Assembly: GCF_016811235.1 (NCBI RefSeq)
Contig: NZ_JAFBID010000014.1
Location: 1 to 64,000, forward strand
DNA: 64,000 nt
Source: Microvirga arabica
GTDB taxonomy: Bacteria > Pseudomonadota > Alphaproteobacteria > Rhizobiales > Beijerinckiaceae
Direction: 5' to 3'
The position numbers and the translations under genes are program-made. Of the stretch, positions 8,927 through 18,867 are shown one piece after another. Positions within the stretch are counted from its first letter, which is position 1. Every line of letters begins with the position of its first letter. A model generated the notes under the pieces. It made no database searches and had not been told where the DNA came from. It saw only the letters and a program-made list of their open reading frames with translations.

Positions 8927-9769
8927 TCACAAACGGTTTGTGAACTCACCGGCAAGCTCCCCTTCGCGGACTCGACCCGCAGCCTTGGGGTGCTTCCGGA
9001 CGCGGAGCTGCGCCAAAAGAGGGAAGTGGTCCGATGCGACGCGGGTCAGAGGGGTCCGCACAGGTCCGGCGTCAACCACCTCGATCGATTTGGTGACGAA
9101 GACATGGTCGAGGCGCAGCACCGGCGCGCGGGTATGAAAGGTCGGCTGCGGCTCACCGAAGGAATTGGACAACTGCGCATCTTGCAGCCTGTCGGCGATC
9201 ATCCGGTAGGAACGTGAAAGAGGCGGCGCATTGAAATCCCCCAGCAGCACCGCCGGCTCGGCGCAGTCGGGATGCCCGATCCAGTCCGGCCCGACCAGGG
9301 CTGAGGCCTGTGTTCGTCTTTCCCCGGAGCGGAGGGAGAGATGGGCATTGACCACCTGGATTGTCTGCCCGTCGATCTCCACGGCCACCCAAAGCGCGCT
9401 GCGCTTCTCGAAGGAGGGCCTGGTCGACTGGGTTGGGAGCCGTCCCGATTTTACCACCTGCGAGGAATGGCGCGTCAGAACCGCAATGCCGTACTGCTCG
9501 CCCAGGATGCGGATCGTGGGCTGGAAGTGCAGGTCCATGCCGAGAGCCGAGGCCACGGTTGCAGCCTGATCCACCTCCCCGGCCCTCACCCGCCCGACGC
9601 GGACTTCCTGCAGGGCCACGATGTCGGGCTGGCAGGATGCGATCACCTCCGCGATCCGGGTCGGGGAAATCTTCCTGTCCGTGCCGAGCCAGCGGTGGAC
9701 GTTGTAGGTGAGGATCCGAAGGGTCTGCCCGGGGCTCTCGCTGTGCTTCAAAGGTTCGGTCCGGCTCAA
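8927..9769 (-). CDS. Endonuclease/exonuclease/phosphatase family protein
   Basis: A 280-residue metal-dependent phosphoesterase of the DNase I-like fold. Visible motifs in order: RILTYNVHRW (Asn), PDIVALQEVR (catalytic Glu, near residue 57), VVNAHLSL, LLGDFNAPP (Asp/Asn, near 194), LDHVFV and the C-terminal ASDHFPLLAQL with the catalytic histidine. These are the complete active-site set. Substrates of the family include DNA, phosphoinositides and sphingomyelin; none can be assigned here. It carries no signal peptide. Confidence 0.88.
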   Translation of the reverse strand: MSRTEPLKHSESPGQTLRILTYNVHRWLGTDRKISPTRIAEVIASCQPDIVALQEVRVGRVRAGEVDQAATVASALGMDLHFQPTIRILGEQYGIAVLTRHSSQVVKSGRLPTQSTRPSFEKRSALWVAVEIDGQTIQVVNAHLSLRSGERRTQASALVGPDWIGHPDCAEPAVLLGDFNAPPLSRSYRMIADRLQDAQLSNSFGEPQPTFHTRAPVLRLDHVFVTKSIEVVDAGPVRTPLTRVASDHFPLLAQLRVRKHPKAAGRVREGELAGEFTNRL

Positions 9770-9919
9770 TTGTCGTTACAGGTAAAGGCACCGCCCCGCT
9801 TGGCACAAGCCAAGAGGCCTCCTTGTGCGGCGTATGGAGCAAACGTGTCGGATCAATGACTCTGCTTCAAGGCCGGTTCCAAGGCTTGGCAGTATCGTGA
9901 AGCCACATTTCCCGAGCGC

Positions 9920-9950
9920 TTGACCTTCCCATCATTGGAAGGACTAAACC
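9920..9950 (+). promoter_or_regulatory. CueR/HmrR-type copper promoter of copA
   Basis: The -35 is TTGACC (9920-9925) and the -10 is TAAACC (9945-9950), with a 19-bp spacer, the overlong spacing typical of MerR-family promoters. The dyad CCTTCC-N7-GGAAGG (9924-9942) sits between them and matches the CueR operator pattern. The gene for a CueR-type activator is the second gene of the transcript, so copper should induce both in a loop. Confidence 0.88.
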
Positions 9951-9981
9951 TGCTCCCCATATCAGGATCAGGAGATCTCTC

Positions 9982-12510
9982 ATGGCCACCGGCAAACCTG
10001 CCTCCACTGCTGCGATCGACATTTTCATCCAGGGCATGACCTGCGCCTCGTGCGTGAACCGGGTCGAGAAGGCCATCCGGTCGGTCGAGGGCGTCACGGC
10101 CGCCAACGTCAATCTGGCGACGGAGCAGGCCCATGTGGAACTCGGGTCCGCCGGAGCCGACCCCGCCGCCGTCGCCGAGGCGATCCGCACGGCGGGCTAT
10201 GAGCCCTCCGACAGCATCGTCGAGCTGAAGATCGATGGCATGACCTGCGCGTCCTGCGTCGGCCGCGTCGAGAAGGCACTGAGCCGCGTCCCCGGCGTGC
10301 TGGAGGCCAATGTCAACCTTGCCACCGAGCGCGCCTCGGTTCGCTATCTGGGCGGACCGGACATGGTGGGCCGCCTCATCGACGCCGTCGGGCAGACAGG
10401 CTACGAGGCCGAGGCGTTGCGGCAGGACGATGATCGCACCGACCGAGAGCGGGCTGCCCGGGAGGCGGAGATTTCCGGCCTCCGGCGCGCGCTCGCCATT
10501 GCAGCCATTCTCACTCTGCCCGTGTTCGCGCTCGAAATGGGCTCGCACTTCATCCTGGCTATTCATGACTGGGTGATGGGGACCCTTGGACACCGCACGA
10601 GCTGGTATCTGCAATTCGCGCTCACCACCCTCGTGCTGTTCGGGCCGGGCCTGCGCTTCTTTAGCAAGGGAATCCCTGCCCTCCTGCGCCGGTCGCCGGA
10701 CATGAACTCCCTCGTGGTGCTCGGCACGAGCGCGGCTTATGCCTATTCGGTGGTGGCCACCTTCCTGCCCGGGCTTCTGCCCGCCGGCATGGCCAATGTC
10801 TATTACGAGGCCGCGGCCGTCATCGTGACGCTTATCCTCCTGGGGCGCTACCTGGAGGCCAAGGCGAAGGGGCGCACCTCCGAGGCGATCAAGCACCTCA
10901 TGGGCCTGCAGGCCAAGACCGCCCGTGTGATGCGCGATGGCCAGCTCCTGGAGATCCCGCTCGATCAGGTGCTCGCCGGCGACATGGTGCAGGTGCGTCC
11001 GGGCGAAAAGATCCCGGTCGATGGTGAGGTCGTGGAGGGCTCGTCCTTCGTCGACGAGTCCATGATCACCGGCGAGCCGGTGCCGGTGCAGAAGGCGGAA
11101 GGCGCCGAGGTTGTGGGCGGGACCATCAACAAGACTGGCAGCTTCACCTTCCGCGCCACCCGCATAGGGTCCGACACGGTGCTGGCCCAGATCATCCGCA
11201 TGGTGGAGCAGGCGCAGGGCTCCAAGCTGCCGATCCAGGCGCTGGTCGACCGGGTGACGGCGTGGTTCGTGCCGGCCGTGATGGCCGCGGCCGCCCTCAC
11301 CTTCCTGGTCTGGCTCGCCCTCGGCCCTGACCCGGCGCTCACCTTCGCGCTGGTGAACGCGGTGGCCGTGCTGATCATTGCCTGCCCCTGCGCCATGGGA
11401 TTGGCCACGCCCACGTCCATCATGGTCGGCACAGGCCGGGCGGCGGAACTCGGTGTGCTTTTCCGCCAGGGCGAGGCCCTGCAGAGCCTGAAGGAGGTCG
11501 GCGTCGTCGCCCTCGACAAGACCGGCACCCTGACGCAAGGGCGCCCGGAGCTGACCGATTTCGTGACCGCACCCGGTGTCTCGGAGACGGATGCGCTGAG
11601 GCTGGTCGCCGCCGTGGAAGCCCGCTCGGAGCACCCGATCGCTCAGGCCATCGTCGCAGCCGCCGAAAATCGCGGCCTCTCCCTGTCTTCGACCGACAGC
11701 TTCGAGGCCGTGCCGGGCTTCGGCGTCTCGGCCATGGTCGAGGGACGGAAGGTCGATGTGGGGGCAGACCGTTTCATGACGAAGCTCGGACTCTCGATTG
11801 CGGAGTTCGGCGATACAGCCGCCCGCCTTGGCGCCGAGGGCAAGAGCCCGCTCTATGCGGCTGTCGATGGCCGGCTTGCCGCCATCATCGCGGTTGCCGA
11901 CCCGATCAAGTCGTCGACGCCCGAAGCCATCGCGGCGCTGCATGCCCTTGGACTGAAAGTCGCGATGATCACCGGCGACAACCGCAGGACGGCCGAGGCC
12001 ATCGCCCGGCGGATCGGCATCGATGAGGTGTTGGCGGAGGTGCTGCCCGACGGCAAGGTCGAGGTGGTGAAGCGGCTGCGCGCAACCCACGGCAGGATTG
12101 CCTTCGTGGGCGACGGCATCAACGATGCGCCGGCGCTGGCTGAGGCCGATATCGGCATCGCCATCGGCACGGGCACGGATATCGCCATCGAGAGCGCCGA
12201 CGTGGTACTCATGTCGGGCGACGTGCGCGGCGTGGTGAACGCCATCGCCCTGTCGAAGGCGACGATCCGCAACATCGGCCAGAACCTGTTCTGGGCCTTC
12301 GCCTACAACGTGCTGCTGATCCCGGTCGCGGCGGGCGTGCTGTATCCGGTCTACGGCATCCTGCTCTCGCCGATTTTTGCCGCGGGCGCCATGGCGCTCT
12401 CCAGCGTCTTCGTCCTCGGCAATGCCCTGAGGCTGCGCGGCTTCAAGGCTCCCGTTCCGTCCGCGCAGGGCAACGCCCCTGCCGCTCAAACTGCCGAAGG
12501 TGTCGCATGA
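9982..12510 (+). CDS. copA: Copper-exporting P1B-type ATPase CopA
   Basis: An 842-residue inner-membrane pump that exports Cu(I). Two N-terminal heavy-metal-associated domains each carry GMTCASC (near residues 19-25 and 87-93). The membrane part includes the ion-binding CPC at 468-470 ([13 protein letters not shown]). The actuator TGE lies in MITGEPVPV, the phosphorylated Asp512 in DKTGTLTQG, the nucleotide-binding HP in SEHPIAQ, and the hinge GDGIND at 710-715. All are intact. The gene follows a copper-responsive promoter and overlaps the regulator by four bases, giving a copper-detoxification operon. Confidence 0.97.
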   Translation: MATGKPASTAAIDIFIQGMTCASCVNRVEKAIRSVEGVTAANVNLATEQAHVELGSAGADPAAVAEAIRTAGYEPSDSIVELKIDGMTCASCVGRVEKALSRVPGVLEANVNLATERASVRYLGGPDMVGRLIDAVGQTGYEAEALRQDDDRTDRERAAREAEISGLRRALAIAAILTLPVFALEMGSHFILAIHDWVMGTLGHRTSWYLQFALTTLVLFGPGLRFFSKGIPALLRRSPDMNSLVVLGTSAAYAYSVVATFLPGLLPAGMANVYYEAAAVIVTLILLGRYLEAKAKGRTSEAIKHLMGLQAKTARVMRDGQLLEIPLDQVLAGDMVQVRPGEKIPVDGEVVEGSSFVDESMITGEPVPVQKAEGAEVVGGTINKTGSFTFRATRIGSDTVLAQIIRMVEQAQGSKLPIQALVDRVTAWFVPAVMAAAALTFLVWLALGPDPALTFALVNAVAVLIIACPCAMGLATPTSIMVGTGRAAELGVLFRQGEALQSLKEVGVVALDKTGTLTQGRPELTDFVTAPGVSETDALRLVAAVEARSEHPIAQAIVAAAENRGLSLSSTDSFEAVPGFGVSAMVEGRKVDVGADRFMTKLGLSIAEFGDTAARLGAEGKSPLYAAVDGRLAAIIAVADPIKSSTPEAIAALHALGLKVAMITGDNRRTAEAIARRIGIDEVLAEVLPDGKVEVVKRLRATHGRIAFVGDGINDAPALAEADIGIAIGTGTDIAIESADVVLMSGDVRGVVNAIALSKATIRNIGQNLFWAFAYNVLLIPVAAGVLYPVYGILLSPIFAAGAMALSSVFVLGNALRLRGFKAPVPSAQGNAPAAQTAEGVA

Positions 12511-12968
12511 ATATCGGTCAGGCCGCTCAAGCCTCCGGCGTCTCCGCCAAGATGATCCGCTACTACGAATCCATCGGGCTGATCCCGAAGACGGTGCGCA
12601 CGGAGGCCGGCTACCGGGTCTATTCGGATCATGACGTGCATACCCTGCGCTTCATCCGCCGATCGCGCGATCTCGGCTTCTCGGTCGAGCAGATCGCCGA
12701 TCTCGTGTCGCTCTGGCAGGATCGCGAGCGGGCGAGCAAGGACGTGAAGACCATCGCGCTGGAGCATGTGAGCGTGCTCGAGCACAAGATCCGCGAATTG
12801 CAGGAGATGGCCTCGACCCTGACGCATCTCGCCAGGAACTGCCATGGCGACACGCGCCCGCATTGCCCGATCCTAGAGGAACTGGCGAACGACGAAGCTG
12901 GAGCAGTGCACCTCAAGCCGGATGCAAAGTTCGGCGCGTTGGGCAAGGCACCGGCGCGACAGGCCTGA
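12507..12968 (+). CDS. cueR: Cu(I)-responsive MerR-family activator (CueR/HmrR)
   Basis: A 153-residue transcriptional activator. The N-terminal winged helix-turn-helix is [20 protein letters not shown]; a long dimerisation helix follows (residues about 78-110). The C-terminal metal loop has Cys112 and Cys120 with seven residues between them (CHGDTRPHC), the same spacing and numbering as E. coli CueR. This C-x7-C pattern without an N-terminal-side third cysteine points to Cu(I) rather than Hg(II) or Zn(II). In rhizobia the orthologue is called HmrR. Its start overlaps copA (ATGA), so it is translationally coupled to the pump it activates. Confidence 0.95.
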   Translation: MNIGQAAQASGVSAKMIRYYESIGLIPKTVRTEAGYRVYSDHDVHTLRFIRRSRDLGFSVEQIADLVSLWQDRERASKDVKTIALEHVSVLEHKIRELQEMASTLTHLARNCHGDTRPHCPILEELANDEAGAVHLKPDAKFGALGKAPARQA

Positions 12969-12983
12969 TGCGGATGGCGACCG

Positions 12984-13562
12984 TTAGGCCGCCATCTCCA
13001 CCTCGCGGCCGCGGCCCAGATCGCGCATGAGTTGCTCATAACGGGGCATCCGACGAATCTGGCGTCCGTAATGCCGACGCAAGGCATCAACAAGCCGCCC
13101 ATCGCGGGACAGAAGCCCATCGGCGAACTCGACCATGCGGGAGTTCGGCCATGCCTGAGGGCGGATTTCGGTCAGTCGCTCGTAGAGCCTGTCCTCGCTC
13201 TCCTTCGGATCCGCCTGGGCCATGAGCGTCAGCATCGCGGCCGTCGAGCGCGACACGCCCATATGGCAGTGAACGAGCAGATGCCCTTCCGCCCCTCCGC
13301 CATGGTTCTTCGCAACCTCCTCGCCGAAGCGCAGCACCGCCTCCACATGCTCAGGCGCAGGGAGAATCATGCCCGCGATGGGGTTGATGATGTCATGGAA
13401 GCGCAGGATCGTCCTGTGATGCGGATCATAAGCCTCGAAGGCCTCGGGGTCCGGGTGGTCCGGATCAAGAATCGACAGCACATGGGTCACGGACCGCTCG
13501 CGCTGATCGGGCAGTTCCGAGATGCCGCAGATCGTAAGCATCTGGATGGGAGGGGATTGCAT
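12984..13562 (-). CDS. Dual-specificity/tyrosine phosphatase-like protein
   Basis: A 192-residue cysteine phosphatase. The P-loop is HCHMGVSRS at residues 98-106, the HCx5R signature with nucleophile Cys99 and Arg105. A likely general-acid aspartate lies in LRFHDI near residue 57. The frame remains open upstream to 13979 but I start at 13562, where family-like sequence begins (MLTICGISELPD). It ends 15 bases from the cueR gene, convergent with it. Substrate unknown; relatives act on phosphotyrosine or phosphorylated sugars. Confidence 0.85.
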   Translation of the reverse strand: MQSPPIQMLTICGISELPDQRERSVTHVLSILDPDHPDPEAFEAYDPHHRTILRFHDIINPIAGMILPAPEHVEAVLRFGEEVAKNHGGGAEGHLLVHCHMGVSRSTAAMLTLMAQADPKESEDRLYERLTEIRPQAWPNSRMVEFADGLLSRDGRLVDALRRHYGRQIRRMPRYEQLMRDLGRGREVEMAA

Positions 13563-13816
13563 CGAGGCACTCGCTTGAAAGCTGAATCGGGACAAAGACC
13601 TTACCGGACCTTGTCGGGAGGTTAACTCGTGCCTCGGGAATTGGATCGTCCTGTTCAAAAGACTGTGTCTTGCAAACCACAGGCGCCCTCTGCCACATTC
13701 CGGCCACTGAAGATTCACCTTCTCGTCACTCCTGGGACTATGTCTCTTGAGGAGTACCGCTGCCCACCAGGGTCGCGGATGATGCCAATAACCAGAAACT
13801 GCAGGTTGCCCCACTG

Positions 13817-14548
13817 ATGTTTGCTGCACTGGCCCCGAGCCGATCCTTGTTGCGCAGAGCCGTTCGCGCCTTTGTCCTGCTTCTTCCCATAGCCCTGGCG
13901 GCTTGCGTCTCCACCCAGCCTCCCCCGCAGCAGGCCGTGCGCCGCATCGACCCTGCCTATGCGGCGATGTATGGGCCACGTCCCGACGAGCCTCATCCGC
14001 TCCCAGCCACCGACATTTCCGAGGTCGACCCTCGCTTCCTGCGCCGCGAGGTTGCCTATTACGGCCGCGAGGAGCCCGGCACCATCGTGGTCGATACGCA
14101 ATCCCGCTATCTCTACCTGGTGCGCGAAGGTGGCCGCGCGATTCGCTACGGCATCGGCGTCGGCAAGGAAGGCCTCGCCTGGAGCGGCCGCGCCCGCATC
14201 GGCCGCAAGGCCACTTGGCCGCGGTGGACGCCGACCGCAGCGATGATCAAGCGTGAGCCGGAGCGAAACGCCCGCTGGGCCGGCGGCATGGAAGGCGGCC
14301 TGAACAATCCGCTCGGTGCACGCGCTCTCTACCTCTACGACAACGGCCGCGATACCATGTATCGCATCCATGGCACTACCGAGCCGTGGTCCATCGGCGA
14401 ATCCGTGTCGAGCGGCTGCATCCGCCTCTTCAACCAAGACATCATCGACCTCTACAACCGCGTGCCCGTGGGCTCACCCGTGGTCGTGATGCAGGGGCAG
14501 CGCCTCTTCGACGTCGAGGACGAGATGCGGGTGTCGTCGGCCTTCTGA
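13817..14548 (+). CDS. L,D-transpeptidase (YkuD domain) lipoprotein
   Basis: A 243-residue envelope enzyme that forms 3-3 peptidoglycan crosslinks or attaches proteins to peptidoglycan. A signal peptide ends in the lipobox LAAC with Cys30. A proline-rich linker leads to the YkuD domain (from about residue 88, GTIVVDTQSRYLYLV). The active site has His185 (YRIHGTTEPWSIG) and the motif SSGCIR with catalytic Cys201. Length and motifs match the family common in Hyphomicrobiales, which crosslink mainly through L,D-transpeptidases. A terminator follows 28 bases after the stop. Confidence 0.93.
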   Translation: MFAALAPSRSLLRRAVRAFVLLLPIALAACVSTQPPPQQAVRRIDPAYAAMYGPRPDEPHPLPATDISEVDPRFLRREVAYYGREEPGTIVVDTQSRYLYLVREGGRAIRYGIGVGKEGLAWSGRARIGRKATWPRWTPTAAMIKREPERNARWAGGMEGGLNNPLGARALYLYDNGRDTMYRIHGTTEPWSIGESVSSGCIRLFNQDIIDLYNRVPVGSPVVVMQGQRLFDVEDEMRVSSAF

Positions 14549-14575
14549 TGGTGCCTGAGAAATACCAGACAGAGC

Positions 14576-14605
14576 AAAGGGCTGGCCGCTGGCTAGCCCT
14601 TTTTC
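14576..14605 (+). terminator. Rho-independent terminator of the L,D-transpeptidase gene
   Basis: An AAAGGGCT stem (14576-14583) pairs with AGCCCTTT (14595-14602), extended inward by GCC/GGC with one bulge, and runs into a stretch of T residues. Confidence 0.85.
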
Positions 14606-14658
14606 TTCAGTGACCTGTCGCACCCAAGGTGTAGGATCGCCCTGTCTCTGCTGGAGGC

Positions 14659-14868
14659 ATGGTCATGACAGTGGAACGCGCAATCCTTCTGACCGTCGGC
14701 GGGCTCATCATCCTCAGCGTCCTGCTCGCCGTCTATGTGAACATGAATTGGCTTTGGCTCACGGGCATTCTGGGCGCCCATCTGGTGCAGGCTTCATTTA
14801 CGGGTATGTGCCCGGTGGTGATGATGTTCAAGCGCATGGGGCTGCCGAGCAAGGCCGGTTTCACCTGA
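14659..14868 (+). CDS. Small inner-membrane protein, YgaP/DUF2892 type
   Basis: A 69-residue membrane protein. It begins with a short amphipathic stretch containing ERAILLTVGGLIILSVLLAV, a first transmembrane helix. A second follows (WLWLTGILGAHLVQASFTG), and then CPVVMMFKRMGL, the typical C-terminal cap of the DUF2892 domain seen alone or fused to rhodanese domains. Cys51 in GMCP is conserved in the family. ATG 14665 is an alternative start. Function unknown. Confidence 0.82.
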   Translation: MVMTVERAILLTVGGLIILSVLLAVYVNMNWLWLTGILGAHLVQASFTGMCPVVMMFKRMGLPSKAGFT

Positions 14869-14894
14869 GACCTACCACTGGAGGCTTCCGCGGG

Positions 14895-14918
14895 CTGTCC
14901 TATGAATCTCTAGGACAG
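14895..14918. promoter_or_regulatory. 8-bp perfect inverted repeat before the DUF1622 gene
   Basis: CTGTCCTA (14895-14902) pairs exactly with TAGGACAG (14911-14918) across an 8-base spacer, ending 16 bases before the start codon at 14935. It could be an operator or an mRNA hairpin near the ribosome-binding site. Confidence 0.4.
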
Positions 14919-14934
14919 AGGCACAGGAGCTTTC

Positions 14935-15318
14935 ATGGACGAATGGTTCTCTCCGGCGCTGAAGCTCATGACGCGTGCCATCGAGATCGGCGGGATCGCG
15001 GTCATCGTCCTCGGGCTTCTGGGCGCCACCATCGGGGTCATCTGGCAGGTGCTGCGGGGGCGCTCCGGGTCGGACGCCTTCAGCCTCTATCGTTCAAACC
15101 TCGGGCGCGCCATCCTGCTCGGCCTCGAGTTCCTTGTCGCGGCCGACATCATCAACACCGTCGCCATCGATCCAACGCTCCAGAGCCTGCTCGTCCTCGG
15201 CGGCATCGTGCTGATCCGAACCTTCCTGAGCTTCTCCCTCGAAGTGGAAATCGAAGGACGCTGGCCCTGGGATCGCCACAAGGCCGAGGGCGAGCGCTCC
15301 TCACGCCGCGCGACCTAA
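14935..15318 (+). CDS. DUF1622 family membrane protein
   Basis: A 127-residue inner-membrane protein with three predicted transmembrane segments: residues about 17-37 (IEIGGIAVIVLGLLGATIGV), 57-75 (LGRAILLGLEFLVAADIINT) and 83-100 (LQSLLVLGGIVLIRTFLSF). The motif LGRAILLGLEFLVAADII is the hallmark of DUF1622. The C-terminal tail is charged and cytoplasmic. No function has been established for the family. It may share a transcript with the DUF2892 gene 66 bases upstream, although the inverted repeat between them could be a control point. Confidence 0.85.
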   Translation: MDEWFSPALKLMTRAIEIGGIAVIVLGLLGATIGVIWQVLRGRSGSDAFSLYRSNLGRAILLGLEFLVAADIINTVAIDPTLQSLLVLGGIVLIRTFLSFSLEVEIEGRWPWDRHKAEGERSSRRAT

Positions 15319-15435
15319 GGCTGGAAGGCAGGCCTCGCAGATCGCCGCGATGCGGCGGTGATCCGCCACAGGGCATCACAGCCTCCCTTGTGATGACGTT
15401 AGGGCAATCTCAAGAAACATTGCCCATAATGGCTT

Positions 15436-16227
15436 GTGCAATTCTTCAGCAACCGCACGGAAGCGCCTGTGAACGACACAAGACTAGGATGCCAGGGATG
15501 CCGGAACGGTGAGCCGCTTCCATTCGACTTCACAATGGCCTTCCACCCGATCGTCGATCTCGCGCGAGGAATTGTCTGGGGTTACGAGGCGCTTGTGCGC
15601 GGCACCAAAGGCGAGTCCGCCGGAGCCATCCTGAGCCAGGTGGATGAGGAGCGGCAGTACAAGTTCGACCAGGCCTGCCGGGTGAAGGCCATCGAATTGG
15701 CGGGACGGCTCTTTCCGGCAACGGAAGACACGAAGCTCTCCATCAACTTCATGCCGAATGCCGTCTATGAGCCTGCCGCCTGCATCAGGACGTCGTTGGA
15801 GACGGCGCGCCGCGTCGGTTTCGACATGAAGCGGATCATGTTCGAATTCACCGAGAACGAGCGCATGACGGATACGAAGCACGTTGCCAGGATCATCGCG
15901 GAATACCGGCGTCTCGGCTTCATCACGGCCATCGACGATTTCGGTGCCGGCCACGCGGGCCTGAACCTTCTCGCCAACTTCCAGACCGACCTCATCAAGA
16001 TCGACATGGAACTGATCCGCGGGATTGCGGATTCCGCAGCACGCCAAGCCATCGTTGCCGGCATCCTGGTGATGGCCCGAGCGCTCGACATCACGATCAT
16101 CGCCGAAGGGATCGAGACTGAGGCGGAGCTCTCGAGCCTGCGCAGCGCCGGCGTCAACCTGTTCCAGGGTTTCCTCTTCGCCCGTCCGGCCGTCGAAAGC
16201 CTGCCTACGGTTTCACTGAACGCTTGA
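15436..16227 (+). CDS. EAL domain protein, cyclic-di-GMP phosphodiesterase
   Basis: A 263-residue, single-domain EAL protein. The signature is YEALVRG with Glu51. Further catalytic features are intact: the Asn in LSINFMPNAV, the Glu in MFEFTENE, the tandem Asp in AIDDFGAGHAG, the Lys in LIKIDMEL and the Glu in IIAEGIETEAE. It should therefore hydrolyse c-di-GMP. Before the domain is a short stretch with CQGC, a possible metal or redox site but without a sensory domain. The GTG at 15436 is used; GTG at 15469 is also possible. It converges with tyrS. Confidence 0.9.
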   Translation: MQFFSNRTEAPVNDTRLGCQGCRNGEPLPFDFTMAFHPIVDLARGIVWGYEALVRGTKGESAGAILSQVDEERQYKFDQACRVKAIELAGRLFPATEDTKLSINFMPNAVYEPAACIRTSLETARRVGFDMKRIMFEFTENERMTDTKHVARIIAEYRRLGFITAIDDFGAGHAGLNLLANFQTDLIKIDMELIRGIADSAARQAIVAGILVMARALDITIIAEGIETEAELSSLRSAGVNLFQGFLFARPAVESLPTVSLNA

Positions 16228-16273
16228 AGGTTTGCAGGCCACAACTCGTGCCAGCCCGGCCAATGATATTGAA

Positions 16274-16298
16274 TGGCGGCCCGGTCCTTGGGCCGCCA
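16274..16298. terminator. Hairpin between convergent EAL and tyrS genes
   Basis: TGGCGGCCC (16274-16282) pairs with GGGCCGCCA (16290-16298). It lies in the 85-base gap between two convergent genes and could end both transcripts. A clear T-run is missing on either side. Confidence 0.5.
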
Positions 16299-16312
16299 AT
16301 CCTGTTGAGGCA

Positions 16313-17566
16313 TCATTCGCTGACATGCACCAGAACATGCCGTTTCTTGCCGGCCGTCAGCTTCAAGGCGCCCTCGGTCAGATCGGATGCCGTGACACGG
16401 GCATCAGCATCCTGCACGAGCGCGCCGTTCAGCCTTGCCCCGTTGTTGAGCACGAGACGACGGGCTTCACTCTTGGAAGTGGACAGCCCTGCCTGAACCA
16501 GAAGCTGCGCGAGGGTCACACCGGAGTCGAGTGCGGCCCGTGGCAGATCGATGCGCGGAAGCCCGGCGGCATGCTCCCCTGCCTCGAAGGCTCGTCGAGC
16601 CGTCTCCGCAGCCTCGCGAGCAGCATCCTCCCCATGAGCTAGCTTTGTCGCCTCCTTGGCGAGCACCTGCTTCGCCTCGTTGATCTCGGCGCCTTTCAGC
16701 TGGCCGAGCCGTTGCACCTCATCGAGCGGCAGCTCGGTGAAGAGACGCAGGAAGCGGGCGACATCGTCGTCCTCGACGTTGCGCCAGAACTGCCAGAACG
16801 CGTAGGGGCTGAGTTTCTCCGCATTGAGCCACACGGCGCCACTTGCCGTCTTGCCCATCTTGGCTCCGGCCGAGGTGGTGAGCAGTGGCGTCGTCAGGCC
16901 GAAGAGCTGACGCTGGTCGATGCGGCGGGCCAACTCGATTCCGTTGACGATGTTGCCCCACTGGTCCGAGCCGCCCATCTGCAGCACGCAGGCATGATGG
17001 CGCGACAGCTCCAGGAAATCGAAAGCCTGCAGCACCATGTAGTTGAACTCGAGCAGCGTGAGCGGCTGCTCGCGCTCCAACCGCTGGCGTACGCTGTCGA
17101 AGCTCAGCATCCGGTTGATCGTGAAATGCGTGCCGAAATCGCGCAGGAACGGCAGGTAGCGCAGCGGGTCGAGCCAGTCGGCATTGTCCACCATCACCGC
17201 ATCGGTCGGCCCGTCGCCGAATGTGAGGTAACGGGAGAAGACCTGCTTCAACCCCGCAGCATTCCGGGCGATCTGCTCCCCGTCGAGCAGCGGCCGGCTC
17301 GCATCGCGGAAGCTCGGATCACCGATCTGCGATGTGCCGCCGCCGATGAGCACGACCGGCTTGTGGCCGCACTTCTGCAGCCAGCGCAGGGTCATGATCT
17401 GCACGAGGCTTCCCACATGAAGGCTGTCCGCCGTGGCGTCGAAGCCGACGTAGGCCGCAACCGGCCCGGCCGCGAGCCTCTCGTCGAGGGCTGCCAGATC
17501 GGTGCATTGATGAATGAAGCCGCGCTCAGTAAGCGTCTTCAGGAATTCGGATTTCGGGATGCTCAT
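16313..17566 (-). CDS. tyrS: Tyrosyl-tRNA synthetase
   Basis: A 417-residue class I aminoacyl-tRNA synthetase that charges tRNA-Tyr. The nucleotide-binding motif appears as HVGS (residues 50-53, [13 protein letters not shown]), and the second class I motif as KMGKT ([11 protein letters not shown]). The tyrosine pocket is seen in [12 protein letters not shown] and MGGSDQWGN. The C-terminal S4-like RNA-binding domain includes [20 protein letters not shown]. Length is that of the standard bacterial enzyme. An essential core gene; it converges with the EAL gene. Confidence 0.97.
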   Translation of the reverse strand: MSIPKSEFLKTLTERGFIHQCTDLAALDERLAAGPVAAYVGFDATADSLHVGSLVQIMTLRWLQKCGHKPVVLIGGGTSQIGDPSFRDASRPLLDGEQIARNAAGLKQVFSRYLTFGDGPTDAVMVDNADWLDPLRYLPFLRDFGTHFTINRMLSFDSVRQRLEREQPLTLLEFNYMVLQAFDFLELSRHHACVLQMGGSDQWGNIVNGIELARRIDQRQLFGLTTPLLTTSAGAKMGKTASGAVWLNAEKLSPYAFWQFWRNVEDDDVARFLRLFTELPLDEVQRLGQLKGAEINEAKQVLAKEATKLAHGEDAAREAAETARRAFEAGEHAAGLPRIDLPRAALDSGVTLAQLLVQAGLSTSKSEARRLVLNNGARLNGALVQDADARVTASDLTEGALKLTAGKKRHVLVHVSE

Positions 17567-17624
17567 GTCTGTCTCCTGGGATTGAGCGGGAGCCGCTGCC
17601 CGGAGACCTGATCACCAAATGAAG

Positions 17625-17647
17625 ATGCCGCCGGAGAGCGGCGGCAT
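17625..17647. other. Hairpin between SAICAR synthase and tyrS genes
   Basis: ATGCCGCCG (17625-17633) pairs with CGGCGGCAT (17639-17647) around a 5-base loop. It is 125 bases downstream of the minus-strand SAICAR synthase gene and 59 bases before tyrS. It may be a terminator for the former, though no long T-run follows. Confidence 0.4.
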
Positions 17648-17771
17648 CGAACGTTTGGTCGCAACCGAACGGAGCCGCCCTATGGGGACGGCGTAAAATA
17701 GTTCGTGAAATTGGTGCGACCGGTGATCATGGGCGCAAGCTACTGTCAGGAGACCAGATCGTCAACCGGTT

Positions 17772-18752
17772 TCAGAAATACGCTTTCAGATTCCCGCGCA
17801 CCCGCTCCAGCACCGGCACGTTCGGATCCGGCAGAGCGAAATTCTGCCCGGTGATGCGCTCAAAGGCGTCGATGTAGACCCGCGAGGTTTCCAGAACCAC
17901 GTCCTGCGGGATCTCCGGGACATCGTCCTTGTAGGGATCGCAGCGCGCCACCACCCAGTTCCGGACGAAATCCTTGTCGAAGCTCTCGGGCCGCTCGCCC
18001 GCCTCAAACCGCTGCCCGTAGCTTTCCAGGAACCAGTAGCGGCTCGAGTCCGGGGTGTGGATCTCGTCGGCGATCATGATCGTGCCGTTCTCGTCGATGC
18101 CGAACTCGTATTTCGTGTCGACGAGGATGAGGCCGCGCTCGCGCGCCATCTCCCGGCCCTTCGCGAAGAGCGCGAGGGCATAGTCCGAAACTGTTTGCCA
18201 CTGCTCCCGAGTCAGCAGGTTCTGTTCGACGATCTCGGCCGGCGTCAGCGGCTCGTCGTGGCCGCCGTGGAAGGCCTTGCTGGTCGGCGTGATGATGGTC
18301 TGCGGCAGCTTCTCGTTGTCACGCATGCCATCCGGCAGGCGGATGCCGTACATCTCGCGCTCGCCCTTCTTGTAGAGGGAGAGAATCGACGTGCCCGTGG
18401 TGCCGGCAAGATAGTCGCGCACCACGATCTCGACAGGCAGGATGGTGAGCCTGCGCCCGATCAGCACGTTCGGATCCGGATATTCGATCACGTGGTTGGG
18501 GCAGATGTCGGCGGTGGCCTCGAACCAGAACTTCGCCGTCTGGGTCAGAACCTGGCCTTTGAGCGGAATGGCCGCGAGGTTGCGGTCGAAGGCGCTCAGG
18601 CGGTCGGACGCGATGATGATCCGGCGCCCGTCCGGCAGATCGTAGTTGTCGCGCACCTTGCCGCGGTAGTGGTTCGGCAGCTCGGGGATGGTCGCGTCCT
18701 CTAGGACATAGCCCGCATAGGCTCCAAGGGCTGCTCTATCCACCATGCTCAC
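17772..18752 (-). CDS. purC: SAICAR synthase (phosphoribosylaminoimidazole-succinocarboxamide synthase)
   Basis: This enzyme joins aspartate to CAIR using ATP in purine synthesis. The 326-residue protein shows GKVRDNYDL near residue 31, the ATP-grasp-like start, then [30 protein letters not shown] and [17 protein letters not shown], containing the Asp and Glu metal ligands, follow, then [14 protein letters not shown]. It is longer than the compact bacterial PurC (about 240 residues) and resembles the longer, yeast Ade1-like version. Many Hyphomicrobiales also carry a short PurC next to purS; whether this is the main or a second copy cannot be seen here. Confidence 0.93.
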   Translation of the reverse strand: MSMVDRAALGAYAGYVLEDATIPELPNHYRGKVRDNYDLPDGRRIIIASDRLSAFDRNLAAIPLKGQVLTQTAKFWFEATADICPNHVIEYPDPNVLIGRRLTILPVEIVVRDYLAGTTGTSILSLYKKGEREMYGIRLPDGMRDNEKLPQTIITPTSKAFHGGHDEPLTPAEIVEQNLLTREQWQTVSDYALALFAKGREMARERGLILVDTKYEFGIDENGTIMIADEIHTPDSSRYWFLESYGQRFEAGERPESFDKDFVRNWVVARCDPYKDDVPEIPQDVVLETSRVYIDAFERITGQNFALPDPNVPVLERVRGNLKAYF

Positions 18753-18867
18753 CTGCCAAGGGTTTCCACGCGCCGCACTGCGGTGGCGGCAGGCGGAGTT
18801 CTAGCCGGAAATCGCGTCCGTGCTAGACCCCGGGGGCCAAAAACCTGCCCTGTCCACCAGAACGGGC

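Noticed and set aside
9853..12489. An 878-codon open frame on the minus strand
   Set aside because: It is antisense to copA, whose motifs are all intact. Its His/Asp/Gly-rich composition is that of a GC-rich shadow frame.
13563..13979. A 139-codon N-terminal extension of the phosphatase gene
   Set aside because: It overlaps the L,D-transpeptidase gene in antisense and is not family-like.
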